From NCBI RefSeq assembly GCF_001651035.1, contig NZ_LXRG01000210.1:124001-188000 (forward strand): a DNA stretch of 64,000 nucleotides, in the 5' to 3' direction. Made by a program: the position numbers and the translations under genes. Under the pieces are notes generated by a model. It worked only from the letters and a program-made list of their open reading frames with translations. It made no database searches and had not been told where the DNA came from. This document shows positions 15,245 through 23,870 of the stretch, in pieces. The number at the start of each line of letters is the position of its first letter. Within the stretch, counting starts at the first letter, position 1. This DNA comes from Halomonas sp. ALS9 (GTDB lineage Bacteria > Pseudomonadota > Gammaproteobacteria > Pseudomonadales > Halomonadaceae).

Positions 15245-16162
15245 GTGACGTTTTCAAGAGAAGCAGTAACCAATGCCATCGGCGATGGCTTGCTATCGTT
15301 CCCCATCACGGACTTCGATAGTCAGGGCCGTTTTGATGAAGCGAGCTATCGCAAGCGGCTTGAGTGGTTCATTAGCCACGAGATTTCCGCGGTCTTTGTC
15401 GCGGGTGGTACAGGAGAGTTTTTCAGTCTTTCTCTAGAGGAATATCGCGAAATTGTTCGCGTGGCGGTCGAAGTGATTGACGGGCGCTTGCCGGTCATCG
15501 CCAGTGCTGGCTTAAGCGTAGAGACAGGCAAAGCCTTTGCAAAAGCGGCTGAAGAGGCGGGCGCCGATGGCATTCTGTTGATGCCGCCTTACCTTACCGA
15601 GTGCCCACAGGATGGCTTAGTCGAGTATGCACGCCAAATTTGTGATGCCACCTCAATCAACGTGATTTATTACAACCGTGGCAATGGCATTTTGAATGCC
15701 TCATCGGTTCAGCAACTCGCCGACCACTGCGCTAACTTGGTGGGGCTAAAAGATGGCAAAGGCGATATCCAAGCACTCAACAAGATCGTCAAAACTGTTG
15801 GCGACCGATTGGTGTATATCGGCGGCGTGCCCACGGCGGAAATTTTTGCTGAAGCTTACGTCTCCATTGGCGTGAATACTTACTCTTCTGCCGTTTTCAA
15901 CTTCGTACCGGAAATGGCGGTAACGTTTTACAAGGAGTTACGCAAAGGCAATAAAGAAGTTGTGAAGCAGATCACCAATGACTTTTTTATTCCTTTCGTG
16001 GATCTCAGGGATCGAAAAGCAGGCTATGCAGTGAGCCTCATCAAAGCAGGCGCTGACATTATCGGCCGTCCTGCAGGCAGTGTCCGCGCACCGCTGACTA
16101 TGCCCACTAAAGATGAGCGCCAGCAGCTTGAAGCGCTTATCGATGTAGCAAAGAAGTATTAA
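15245..16162 (+). CDS. kdgD: 5-dehydro-4-deoxyglucarate dehydratase (first copy)
   Basis: 305 residues of the DHDPS/NAL family. Lys169 in VGLKDGKGD is the Schiff-base lysine and Tyr143 in IYYNRGNG the catalytic tyrosine. It dehydrates and decarboxylates 5-keto-4-deoxyglucarate to 2-oxoglutarate semialdehyde. The GTG at 15245 (GAGGG upstream) is chosen because the protein then starts TFSREAVTNAIGDGLLSFP, aligned with the ATG start of the second copy. A longer frame from a TTG at 15158 would begin inside the operator and is unlikely. It heads an apparent operon with dctPQM and gci. Confidence 0.93.
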   Translation: MTFSREAVTNAIGDGLLSFPITDFDSQGRFDEASYRKRLEWFISHEISAVFVAGGTGEFFSLSLEEYREIVRVAVEVIDGRLPVIASAGLSVETGKAFAKAAEEAGADGILLMPPYLTECPQDGLVEYARQICDATSINVIYYNRGNGILNASSVQQLADHCANLVGLKDGKGDIQALNKIVKTVGDRLVYIGGVPTAEIFAEAYVSIGVNTYSSAVFNFVPEMAVTFYKELRKGNKEVVKQITNDFFIPFVDLRDRKAGYAVSLIKAGADIIGRPAGSVRAPLTMPTKDERQQLEALIDVAKKY

Positions 16163-16223
16163 TCGAATGCTGATTATTATTAATAATTAGTATGCAATTA
16201 CCAATAATAAGAGGACGTTAGAC

Positions 16224-17264
16224 ATGCGCACACACAATAACTGCATGAGCGACAGCGTGATGAAAACCAACAGTCTGAAAACCTATGCTTTAAAAACTAT
16301 GCTGCCCACCGCTGGCGTAATGGCACTGATAGCCTTTGCACTGCCTGCTCAAGCAGATAACTGGCGTGGTTGGAACATTCATCCTGACGGCTATCCTAAT
16401 ACGGTAGCGTTAGAAGAGTTTGCTGACGCGGTGGCGGAACAAACGGAAGGCCGCATTACTCCACGTGTTTATAACAATGCCGTGCTGGGTGACCAGTCAG
16501 ACGCCATTGAGCAGACCCGTAACGGGGCATTGGATTTTGCCAACTTTAATATGGGTCCGATGGGGCCCATCGTGCCAGAAACCAACGTATTCTCGTTACC
16601 CTTCCTGTTCAATGACGTTGAACATATGCATACAGTAATGGACGGAGAAATTGGCGAGCGCTTTGCCGACGCTTTAGAAGACAAAGGATTGGTGGTTCTT
16701 TCATGGTTCGATTCGGGTGCTCGCAGCATTTATAACACCCAACGCCCTATTAAAACCCCTGAAGATGTTAAAGGCTTAAAGATTCGGGTAATGAATAACG
16801 ATCTTTACGTCGATATGATCGCTGCCATGGGTGGTAATGCCACGCCGATGTCTTATGGTGAGGTGTATCAGAGCTTAACCACTGGCGTGCTCGATGGTGC
16901 TGAAAATAACTATCCCTCTTTTGAGTCAAGCAACCACTATGAAGCGACGGGCTACTACTCGTTAACCGAGCACTTAATCATTCCTGAGTGTTTGTGTGTG
17001 GCTAAATCAAGTTGGGAAAAGCTCTCGCAAGAAGATCAGGACATTGTTCGTGAAGTAGCCGAAGAGGCTTCCAAACGTCAGCGTGAGCTATGGGTAGAAA
17101 GCTCAGAAGAGAGTCGTCAGATCGTCCTCGACCACGGCGTTGAGATTAATGAAGTGGACGATAAAGCCGCCTTTCAGGCGCTTATGGAACCCATGTATGA
17201 AGACTTCATCGCTAGTAATCCTGGCACAGGTGAGCTGATCGAGGAAATTCGCGCTACCGAGTAA
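16224..17264 (+). CDS. dctP: TRAP transporter substrate-binding protein (DctP)
   Basis: 346 residues with a signal peptide ending ALPAQA near residue 44 and the DctP fold: SGARSIYNTQRPIKTPEDVKGLKIRVMNNDLYVDM, with the arginine that usually clamps a carboxylate, then GEVYQSLTTGVLDGAENNYPSF. It captures an organic acid in the periplasm for the DctQM permease. GAGG lies 9 nt before the first ATG. Position between kdgD and gci suggests a ligand such as galacturonate, glucarate or galactarate; this is inferred from context only. Confidence 0.92.
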   Translation: MRTHNNCMSDSVMKTNSLKTYALKTMLPTAGVMALIAFALPAQADNWRGWNIHPDGYPNTVALEEFADAVAEQTEGRITPRVYNNAVLGDQSDAIEQTRNGALDFANFNMGPMGPIVPETNVFSLPFLFNDVEHMHTVMDGEIGERFADALEDKGLVVLSWFDSGARSIYNTQRPIKTPEDVKGLKIRVMNNDLYVDMIAAMGGNATPMSYGEVYQSLTTGVLDGAENNYPSFESSNHYEATGYYSLTEHLIIPECLCVAKSSWEKLSQEDQDIVREVAEEASKRQRELWVESSEESRQIVLDHGVEINEVDDKAAFQALMEPMYEDFIASNPGTGELIEEIRATE

Positions 17265-17281
17265 ACTTTGTCGCCCACACG

Positions 17282-17307
17282 CTTCTGGCAGCTAATGCTG
17301 CCAGAAG
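17282..17307 (+). other. Strong intercistronic hairpin between dctP and dctQ
   Basis: CTTCTGGCAGC (17282-17292) and GCTGCCAGAAG (17297-17307) form an 11-bp perfect stem with a TAAT loop. No T run follows. It ends one base before TTGAAAAGG, which carries the dctQ ribosome binding site. Such hairpins commonly protect the binding-protein message so that it is made in excess over the membrane subunits. Confidence 0.75.
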
Positions 17308-17325
17308 TTGAAAAGGAAATGTGCC

Positions 17326-17862
17326 GTGAGTATCGAACTTGAATCGCAGGTCGATAAGGAAGACGCGGAAGAAAGCGGCTCGCTGAATCGAATCTTAGAT
17401 GGTGTCGCCAGCTTATGTATTCTTATTGCGGGGATCTTATTAGTCACTCTTATTCTAATATTTGGGTGGTTAGTTTTCGGCCGGTATGTGCTGAACAATA
17501 CGCCTACTTGGGTTGAGCAAGCCTCGTTAGTATTGGTTGTTTATATTACCTGCTTAGGCGCAGCGGCAGGGGTTAGGCACCATAGCCATCTGAATATTGA
17601 TTTTATTCGTGAAAGCTTTGCTGGCCCATTGCGCGGTTTGATGCACCACCTTTCTGACCTTTTTATCTTCTTTTTTGGCGGTTTCATGGCTTTCCAAGGC
17701 TGGACGTTAGTGATGTCAAACTTGGAAAGGGCTATTCCCATGATAGGTCTATCTGAGAGTTGGCGGGCGGCTCCCCTGGTGATTTGTGGTGTGTTAATTA
17801 TGCTTTTTGCAGCCGCTGATATAGCACAGCGCTTACTGACTCGAAAAGTTAAGAGGGTATAA
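17326..17862 (+). CDS. dctQ: TRAP transporter small permease (DctQ)
   Basis: About 178 residues with four membrane segments (SLCILIAGILLVTLILIFGWLVFGRYV, TWVEQASLVLVVYITCLGAAAGV, LFIFFFGGFMAFQGWTLV, PLVICGVLIMLFAAADIA). NTPTWVEQ and the LNIDFIRE stretch are typical of DctQ. The GTG at 17326 has AAGGA at proper spacing, while the TTG at 17308 precedes that site. It pairs with DctM in the inner membrane. The stop is directly followed by dctM. Confidence 0.9.
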   Translation: MSIELESQVDKEDAEESGSLNRILDGVASLCILIAGILLVTLILIFGWLVFGRYVLNNTPTWVEQASLVLVVYITCLGAAAGVRHHSHLNIDFIRESFAGPLRGLMHHLSDLFIFFFGGFMAFQGWTLVMSNLERAIPMIGLSESWRAAPLVICGVLIMLFAAADIAQRLLTRKVKRV

Positions 17863-19146
17863 ATGATGGGTCTTATTATTCTTTTCGGGATCTTTTTCTT
17901 AGGCCTTATAGTTGGCGCGCCGGTTGCTTTTGCTGTTGGTTTAGCTGCGGTTGTTACCTTCCTGTATGAAGGCTTGCCGCTATTTGTTGCCTTTCAACGC
18001 ATCCTATCCGGTATTTCCGTTTTTTCACTGCTTGCGATTCCCTTCTTTATCTTTGCTGGTGAGTTAATGATGCACGGCGGTATCTCCACTCGCCTTGTGC
18101 GCTTGGCATCAGCGATGGTGGGTAAGGTGCGTGGCGGTTTGGGAATGGTGAACATTAGTTCTTCCATGCTGTTCGGAGGAATCTCTGGTTCGGCAGTGGC
18201 AGACACATCGGCGTTAGGTTCTATCCTTATCCCGGTGATGAAAGAGAAGGGGTACGACGCCGACTATGCCGTGAATGTCACCGTAACCTCATCGATTGCG
18301 GGCGTAGTGATCCCCCCTAGCCATAACATGATTCTTTATGCCGTCGCGGCGGGTGGTGGTATCTCCGTTACCCAATTGTTTATCGCCGGTATTGTTCCAG
18401 GTATTTTAATGTGCGTCAGCTTAGCCGTTGCGGCTTATATTGTCGCGGTGAAGCGCGGTTATAAGGGCGAAGCTTTCCCTGGCTGGCATGCGTTGATAGT
18501 CAGTTTTTTCGCCTCCTTGCCTGGCCTGATGACCGCGGTGATTATCGTCGGCGGGGTGCTTTCGGGCATTCTGACCGTGACGGAATCCGGTGCCTTCGGG
18601 GCTATCTACGCTATTGTAGTGACCGGTCTGGTTTATCGTGAATTGACCTGGGCCTCTTTTAAAGCCGCTGTTGTTCAGTCGGTAAAAACCACCTCACTGG
18701 TGATGATTCTAGTTGGGTGTGCATCGGCATTCTCTTACCTGCTGGCGCTCTACAATGTTCCGGAAATGCTAACGACAGGCCTGATGGCTATTTCCGATAA
18801 GCCGCTGGTTATTTTCCTTATGCTTAACATCATTCTATTGATTTTAGGCATGATTATGGACATGGCCGCGTTGATCCTTATTTGTACGCCTATTTTCCTG
18901 CCGGTAGCCATGCAGTTCGGCATGGATCCGATCCAGTTTGGCATTATTTTAATGATGAACCTGGGTCTAGGTCTGTGTACGCCACCCGTAGGTGCCTGTC
19001 TGTTTGTCGGTTGTGTGATTGGCAAAATTAAAATCGAGGAAGCGGTACGCACTATTTGGCCGTTCTTCTTAGCACTGTTCGTAGCCTTGATGCTGGTGAC
19101 ATACGTACCTGCTATCTCATTAACGCTACCCAGCTTTTTCCAATAA
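17863..19146 (+). CDS. dctM: TRAP transporter large permease (DctM)
   Basis: 427 residues, highly hydrophobic with about 12 membrane segments. Family motifs are visible: FAGELMMHGGISTRLVRLASAMVGKVRGGLGMVNISSSMLFGGISGSAVADTSALG, PPSHNMILYAVAAGG and LGLGLCTPPVGACLFVGC. It forms the sodium-coupled translocation channel with DctQ. Start ATGATG at 17863 directly follows the dctQ stop. The three TRAP genes and gci read as one transcript. Confidence 0.93.
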   Translation: MMGLIILFGIFFLGLIVGAPVAFAVGLAAVVTFLYEGLPLFVAFQRILSGISVFSLLAIPFFIFAGELMMHGGISTRLVRLASAMVGKVRGGLGMVNISSSMLFGGISGSAVADTSALGSILIPVMKEKGYDADYAVNVTVTSSIAGVVIPPSHNMILYAVAAGGGISVTQLFIAGIVPGILMCVSLAVAAYIVAVKRGYKGEAFPGWHALIVSFFASLPGLMTAVIIVGGVLSGILTVTESGAFGAIYAIVVTGLVYRELTWASFKAAVVQSVKTTSLVMILVGCASAFSYLLALYNVPEMLTTGLMAISDKPLVIFLMLNIILLILGMIMDMAALILICTPIFLPVAMQFGMDPIQFGIILMMNLGLGLCTPPVGACLFVGCVIGKIKIEEAVRTIWPFFLALFVALMLVTYVPAISLTLPSFFQ

Positions 19147-19185
19147 AGCTGCATTTAACGAAGCTGCTAAAGGGACTGATCATCT

Positions 19186-20322
19186 ATGAAAGTTGTCGCG
19201 GTAAATACCCATATACTTGATTACCAACTTGAGACCGCGTTTGAGAGTGCCTCAATGCACTTTTCGCGCCGCCAACACTGCCTAGTCGAAGTCGTCTGCG
19301 ATGATGGCACCATTGGCTGGGGCGAGTGCTTAGGGCCGGCTAAGCCTAACGCTTCGATTGTGGAGGTCTACGCCCAGTCACTAATAGGCGAAGACCCGCT
19401 GCAAACGGAAAAAATTTGGTTAATGCTCTATAACCGATTACGCGACCAAGGCCAGCGCGGCTTAACCGTGACGGCCTTGAGCGGTATTGATATTGCGTTG
19501 TGGGATATCAAAGGCAAGCACTTTGGCATGCCGATCTCAACACTGCTGGGCGGGCGCTTCCGTGAAAGCGTACGTGCTTATGCAACCGGTTCGTTCGCCC
19601 GGGCTGGAGTTGATCGGGTAACCGATATTGCCGCCGAAGTGGCAGGCTATCGCCGTGAAGGTTTTCACGCCGTCAAGATTAAAATCGGCTTCGACGTTGA
19701 GGAAGATCTGGAAGTGATTGCCGCCGTGCGTGAGGCCATTGGGCCGGATATGCGCATGATGATCGATGCCAATCACGGGTATGACTACCTGGAAGCCATT
19801 GAGCTAGGGCAGCGCGCCGCACCGTTTGGTATCGACTGGTTTGAAGAGCCTGTGTTGCCAGAGCAAATTTCTACCTACGAAGCCGTTCGCGCTGGTCAGC
19901 CGATCCCCGTTGCCAGTGGTGAAAACTGGCACGGTCGCTATGCCATGCAGGCGCCGTTGTCCCGTCGTGCGGTAGATATCGTGCAACCGGATATTTGTGG
20001 CGTAGGTGGTTTTAGCGAAATGCGTCGGGTCGCTGATATGGCGGCCATGCACGGCGTGCGGTTGGTGCCCCACGTATGGGGTACAGCGGTGTGTTTGGCA
20101 GCAAGCTTGCAGTTTATGGCTGGGCTGCCGCCCAACCCGCCGCGCCGCAAGCCTATTGAACCCATTATGGAGTTCGATCGCACCGAGAACCCCTTCCGCC
20201 AGGCTATTGTTCAAACGCCCCTAGAACATAACCAGGGCGTGATGACGATCCCTGATGGCCCGGGTTTGGGTATTGAAATTAATCGCGATGCGCTTTCTGC
20301 CTTTGCCTTGAAAGCAAAGTGA
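19186..20322 (+). CDS. gci: D-galactarolactone cycloisomerase (enolase superfamily)
   Basis: 378 residues, the same length as Agrobacterium Gci as I recall it and similar throughout (FESASMHFSRRQHCLVEV, LRDQGQRGLTVTALSGIDIALWDIKGKH, PIEPIMEFDRTENPFRQAI). Catalytic positions are Lys164 and Lys166 (VKIKIG), ligands Asp194, Glu220 and Glu246, and His296 with Asp269. Gci opens D-galactaro-1,4-lactone or D-glucaro-1,4-lactone to 5-keto-4-deoxyglucarate, the KdgD substrate. It is the last gene of the kdgD-dctPQM-gci run. Its 3' end overlaps the convergent esterase gene by 44 bp. Confidence 0.9.
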   Translation: MKVVAVNTHILDYQLETAFESASMHFSRRQHCLVEVVCDDGTIGWGECLGPAKPNASIVEVYAQSLIGEDPLQTEKIWLMLYNRLRDQGQRGLTVTALSGIDIALWDIKGKHFGMPISTLLGGRFRESVRAYATGSFARAGVDRVTDIAAEVAGYRREGFHAVKIKIGFDVEEDLEVIAAVREAIGPDMRMMIDANHGYDYLEAIELGQRAAPFGIDWFEEPVLPEQISTYEAVRAGQPIPVASGENWHGRYAMQAPLSRRAVDIVQPDICGVGGFSEMRRVADMAAMHGVRLVPHVWGTAVCLAASLQFMAGLPPNPPRRKPIEPIMEFDRTENPFRQAIVQTPLEHNQGVMTIPDGPGLGIEINRDALSAFALKAK

Positions 20323-21361
20323 TTAGGCTCTTACCCTGCTTCTCCAGGCCAGGCATGACGCCAATCTGCCTCATCCACTGCGCTAACAGCTGCGGCCAGG
20401 CGGCCACTGGCTTGTTCTGGGCGCCTTCAATGCCAAAGCCATGGCCGCCGTCGCGGAAGATGTGTAACTCAGCTTTCACGCCCGCCGCATGAAGTGCGCT
20501 GTAAAAGGCCACAGCATTGGCGGGCGGTACTGAAGGGTCGTCGTCAGCGAGCACCATAAACGTTTCCGGTGCATCGGCACTTACGTGTTCTTCAGGAGAG
20601 TATTCACACTTGTGCTGCAACGATGGGCTATCGCCTAAAAGGGCAGTGCGTGAGCCTTCGTGAACGCCTTCATCCTGCATGGTGACAACCGGGTAAACCA
20701 GGGCGACAAAGTTTGGCCGGGCGGAGATGCTCTGCTCATCGTTATCGGCTTGATAAGCCGCTCTGTCGTATCCTGTGGCAAGCGATGCGCCAAGGTGGCC
20801 CGCAGCCGAGAACCCTAGGAAACCGATTCGTTCAGGATCCAGGCCCCACTCGCCAGCATGCCCGCGCACCAGGCGCATCGCACGCTGTGCATCGGCCAGC
20901 GGTGCCTCTGCGCGGTTGGCGTGCCCCTCACCGGGCAGGCGATAGGTCAGAAGAAAACTAGTAACCCCGTACGGTGCCAGTGCCCTGGCAATTTCGATGC
21001 CTTCTTTGTCTAGCACTACCCGACGGTAAGAGCCGCCTGGGGCAATAATGATAGAGGTGCCGTTGGGGTGTTCCGGCACCCAGGCGGTGATACTGGGCGC
21101 GGCAATGCCGGTAAGCGCGCGATCTGCGCGGAACAGGTTATTGGAGCGCTCTTCCACCACGGGCGCCAAGTCAACTGGTGTGCCTGTAGGGCGCTCGTTC
21201 CAGAGCGGTAGCACCGCTTCATGCTGCAGTGTCTCGGCCATGACGACTCCTGTGCTCATCACACCGCACAGGGCCAATACCTTCCATGCGGATGTCATTC
21301 TTTGCGTTTGCATTGTTAGCTGTATTTGATGCTGCGTAGTGGGTGCTTGAAAAGTGTTCAT
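20279..21361 (-). CDS. Exported alpha/beta-hydrolase, carbohydrate acetylesterase-like
   Basis: About 360 residues. A signal-like segment (TSAWKVLALCGVMSTGVVMA) sits near residues 22-43. The hydrolase core shows the oxyanion region IIIAPGGSYRRVV, nucleophile elbow GFSAAGHL, acid DDDPSVP and histidine GGHGFG. This BD-FAE/acetylxylan-esterase-like group removes acetyl groups from sugars, so with the PL9 lyase next door a pectin-deacetylating role is reasonable but unproven. The start is uncertain: ATG at 21361, 21313 or 21298, none with a strong ribosome binding site. Its 3' end overlaps gci. Confidence 0.8.
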   Translation of the reverse strand: MNTFQAPTTQHQIQLTMQTQRMTSAWKVLALCGVMSTGVVMAETLQHEAVLPLWNERPTGTPVDLAPVVEERSNNLFRADRALTGIAAPSITAWVPEHPNGTSIIIAPGGSYRRVVLDKEGIEIARALAPYGVTSFLLTYRLPGEGHANRAEAPLADAQRAMRLVRGHAGEWGLDPERIGFLGFSAAGHLGASLATGYDRAAYQADNDEQSISARPNFVALVYPVVTMQDEGVHEGSRTALLGDSPSLQHKCEYSPEEHVSADAPETFMVLADDDPSVPPANAVAFYSALHAAGVKAELHIFRDGGHGFGIEGAQNKPVAAWPQLLAQWMRQIGVMPGLEKQGKSLITLLSRQRQKAHRD

Positions 21362-21407
21362 CAAGAGCTATATGTCATTAAGAACTATTTTTCAAAAGGT
21401 TAAGCTT

Positions 21408-21447
21408 AAAAAAGAGTGCTCAAGGCCAATCTTCACCTCAAGCACTC
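21408..21447 (-). terminator. Intrinsic terminator of the PL9 lyase gene
   Basis: On the minus strand, GAGTGCTTGAGG pairs with CCTTGAGCACTC (12 pairs including two G-U) around a 10-nt loop and is followed by six Ts (21408-21413 on the plus strand are As). It lies just after the lyase stop at 21462. Confidence 0.85.
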
Positions 21448-21461
21448 AACCCCAACCTTGA

Positions 21462-23696
21462 TTAATTGAACACTAGCTTTTGAAGGGTCAGTGCCTGCTC
21501 GCGACGCTCACTTTCAGTGTTGGCCTGCTGTTGAAGTAGCGCTTTGATCTCAGCCAGCGTTTCTTCGTCGTAGTGCGACGAGGATGTCTGCGTGTTTTCA
21601 TCCTGGATAAACCAGTTATCATCACTGATATCGCCATGGACGCTATCCAGGTAGTCGCTTTCGCTCTCCAGGCGCAGCGATACGTTACCCGCTAGCCGGG
21701 CGGAAGCCAGTTGGTCACCATAGGGGCTTTGACGAACAATAAAGTTGAAACGGTGGTTATCGATGGCCACGTTATTGATGATGGATAGGGCACCCGAGTT
21801 GAAGTTGTCGGTGAAGCCGTCCATGCCATTGTTGAACGATAGATTGCCCTCCACGGTATGAGCAACGGGCAGGCCTTCGCCGCCCAGCTTGAAGCCATTA
21901 CCCAGGTTGCCGCCTGTCGGCTGGGTATTCAGCGTTTGGCCATTGTTGAAGGCGATGGAGTTGGTAATGGTAACGGCGCCGTTGGGGCCGTCCTCGACCT
22001 TGTTGAACAGATCCCATCCGTCGTCAATATTGTGGTGCGAGAGACATTGATCGAACGAGTTGCCTTCACCGATGCGCATCTTGGCGGCAAAGCCGTCGGC
22101 GTTGATGCCTGATGAGTCCTCGTTGTTGTAGCTTTCGCTATGACGCACCGTGTTATAGCTTGCCCACAGCGGGCGGCCAACGTTGTCGGGGGAGGTAATC
22201 TGAAAGCCGGTGTCCGGCGCGCTGTGGGTCACGATATGCTCGAAGACATTATGGCTTCCATGCACAATCAGACGCTCGCCTGCGACTTCTAGGTGATCTA
22301 ATTGCCAATAGTTGGCATTGTGCGAAACCATCCCTGTAAAACGTACATCAGCCCCTTCACCTGTTAACCGTTTTAAATTACCCGGTGAGCCACTGGCTGC
22401 AAGTGGGATTTCAACGGCACCGTAATCGCCACTAGCCAAATAGAGGGTGCCGCCAGGCGCTAAATGGGTGATCGCCGAGGCGAGGTCGATAGGATTTGCC
22501 TGATCACCAGCCTGCCCAGGGCTGCCATCGGTAGATACATAGATATTAAAAGGATCTGCTACTGCTGATGGCCTGAGCGATAGTTTTTTGCTCTGCTCTT
22601 CTGATTCTGGCCCTTGGGTTGGCTGAAAAGTCACTAAAAAATCAGCGGGCTCAGTGATCTGTAGAGAAAGGCTGAATAAGTCACCTGCTTTAACTTGTTG
22701 TGCGTCGCCAAGCGGCTGTCCAGCCTGAGAAACGCGGAACTCTCCATCATAATTAGCAAGTGCCTGAAGAGTATAATCGGGCGTGCTGGCAACGTCTGGC
22801 GATGCCAATGACCATACAAGTGGGTTTTCTGGTGCTTGATAAGCATTGGCTTTTTGGGTATTAGCGTCACTTAGCTCAATGTGGATATCGGAAATATGCA
22901 GACGCGCATTACGCGCGGCAAAAAATCCCACATATTGGTGATCTGGGTCTTGAATTTCTACAAGGTTTGCTGGGGCTTGAGTTAGCTCGTGGTTATACAA
23001 CTGCTGACCATTATTCATGGTGACGATAAAGTGTTCATTGCTGCGCGTCAGTGTCATGCGATAAGGTTGCTCGGCGCCGTAGGAAGCACCTTCTACATAA
23101 TCTTCTTTACTTAATAAGTTGCCAGGGTTTCCCCATGGATCCTGAATGCCTTCCCGATAAGTGGCTGTTGCATTCATTAACCCATCGTTCTCTCGCGTGT
23201 GTGAACGCAGTAAATTCATCACCATGTTAGACGCAGCCGGAAATTCCTCATGGCCTAAGGGTTGAGGATTGGCACGCGGTGCGCCTAGAACGTCGCGAAC
23301 CATAAGCCCCGCGCCTTCCTGTCGGTTCGGTGTTGCGCCTGTTTCAGGCCCCAACTGCTCTAACGCTAGTGTAGCTGTCAGGGTGAAGTTCATATCGGTA
23401 GGCAGGGTGGTGTAATAAAACGTACCCCCTTCATGGGAGTTGGCCAATTTGCCGCCTCGGCTTTCGATTGTCGCGTGATCGACCAACGGGCCAGCGGAAA
23501 TAGGCTGGCCATCAATCGTGACTTCGTTAGTGCCTACTTTCTCCGGCAGGATGGTCGATCCAAAATTCAAGTCTGTTGATTGGCCGAAAGTTATACTTTG
23601 CCAAGTGAGCTCGGGCGCTTCGGTAGAGGCATGCCCTAACGAAGCACCCAAGACAGGCGTCATTGTCGTTAATGCAACCGCTATAATTTTACGCAT
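21462..23696 (-). CDS. Family 9 polysaccharide lyase (pectate/exopolygalacturonate lyase)
   Basis: 744 residues with a signal peptide (MRKIIAVALTTMTPVLGASLGHA). Residues 1-280 form a beta-rich N-terminal domain and about 390-650 a right-handed parallel beta-helix. The PL9 core is recognisable: SSGINADGFAAKMRIGEGNSF, SHHNIDDGWDLFNKVEDGPNGAVTITNS and GNGFKLGGEGLPVAHTVEGNLSFNNGMDGFTDN. PL9 enzymes cut polygalacturonate by beta-elimination, and the large form resembles PelX, an exo-lyase that works in the periplasm on imported oligomers. A variant of the island's operator motif lies upstream. Confidence 0.88.
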   Translation of the reverse strand: MRKIIAVALTTMTPVLGASLGHASTEAPELTWQSITFGQSTDLNFGSTILPEKVGTNEVTIDGQPISAGPLVDHATIESRGGKLANSHEGGTFYYTTLPTDMNFTLTATLALEQLGPETGATPNRQEGAGLMVRDVLGAPRANPQPLGHEEFPAASNMVMNLLRSHTRENDGLMNATATYREGIQDPWGNPGNLLSKEDYVEGASYGAEQPYRMTLTRSNEHFIVTMNNGQQLYNHELTQAPANLVEIQDPDHQYVGFFAARNARLHISDIHIELSDANTQKANAYQAPENPLVWSLASPDVASTPDYTLQALANYDGEFRVSQAGQPLGDAQQVKAGDLFSLSLQITEPADFLVTFQPTQGPESEEQSKKLSLRPSAVADPFNIYVSTDGSPGQAGDQANPIDLASAITHLAPGGTLYLASGDYGAVEIPLAASGSPGNLKRLTGEGADVRFTGMVSHNANYWQLDHLEVAGERLIVHGSHNVFEHIVTHSAPDTGFQITSPDNVGRPLWASYNTVRHSESYNNEDSSGINADGFAAKMRIGEGNSFDQCLSHHNIDDGWDLFNKVEDGPNGAVTITNSIAFNNGQTLNTQPTGGNLGNGFKLGGEGLPVAHTVEGNLSFNNGMDGFTDNFNSGALSIINNVAIDNHRFNFIVRQSPYGDQLASARLAGNVSLRLESESDYLDSVHGDISDDNWFIQDENTQTSSSHYDEETLAEIKALLQQQANTESERREQALTLQKLVFN

Positions 23697-23777
23697 GCTT
23701 AGCCCTTGTGTTCATTATCATTATTTTAACGAGCAGCCGGCTGGCTACTTCCTAATTCCACTGAATAAACATTCTTA

Positions 23778-23796
23778 AATATGATACATAGTATGT
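23778..23796 (-). promoter_or_regulatory. Operator-like site upstream of PL9 lyase gene
   Basis: Read on the minus strand, ACATACTATGTATCATATT matches the gudD site at 11 of 19 positions with the core ATGTAT. It is the weakest of the six candidates. It lies 82 bp upstream of the lyase start codon. Confidence 0.45.
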
Positions 23797-23870
23797 TTGT
23801 CGTCAAGAGGTATATAACCCGTCCAGCATATAACTTCCTCCATTAGGGTCGCTATCCGCAAGGCTTAGGT

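Noticed and set aside
16180..16200. Regulon operator before dctP (TTAGTATGCAATTACCA)
   Set aside because: Alignment to the 19-bp motif needs a gap and loses the ATGTA half; likely chance. dctP is probably read from the kdgD promoter.
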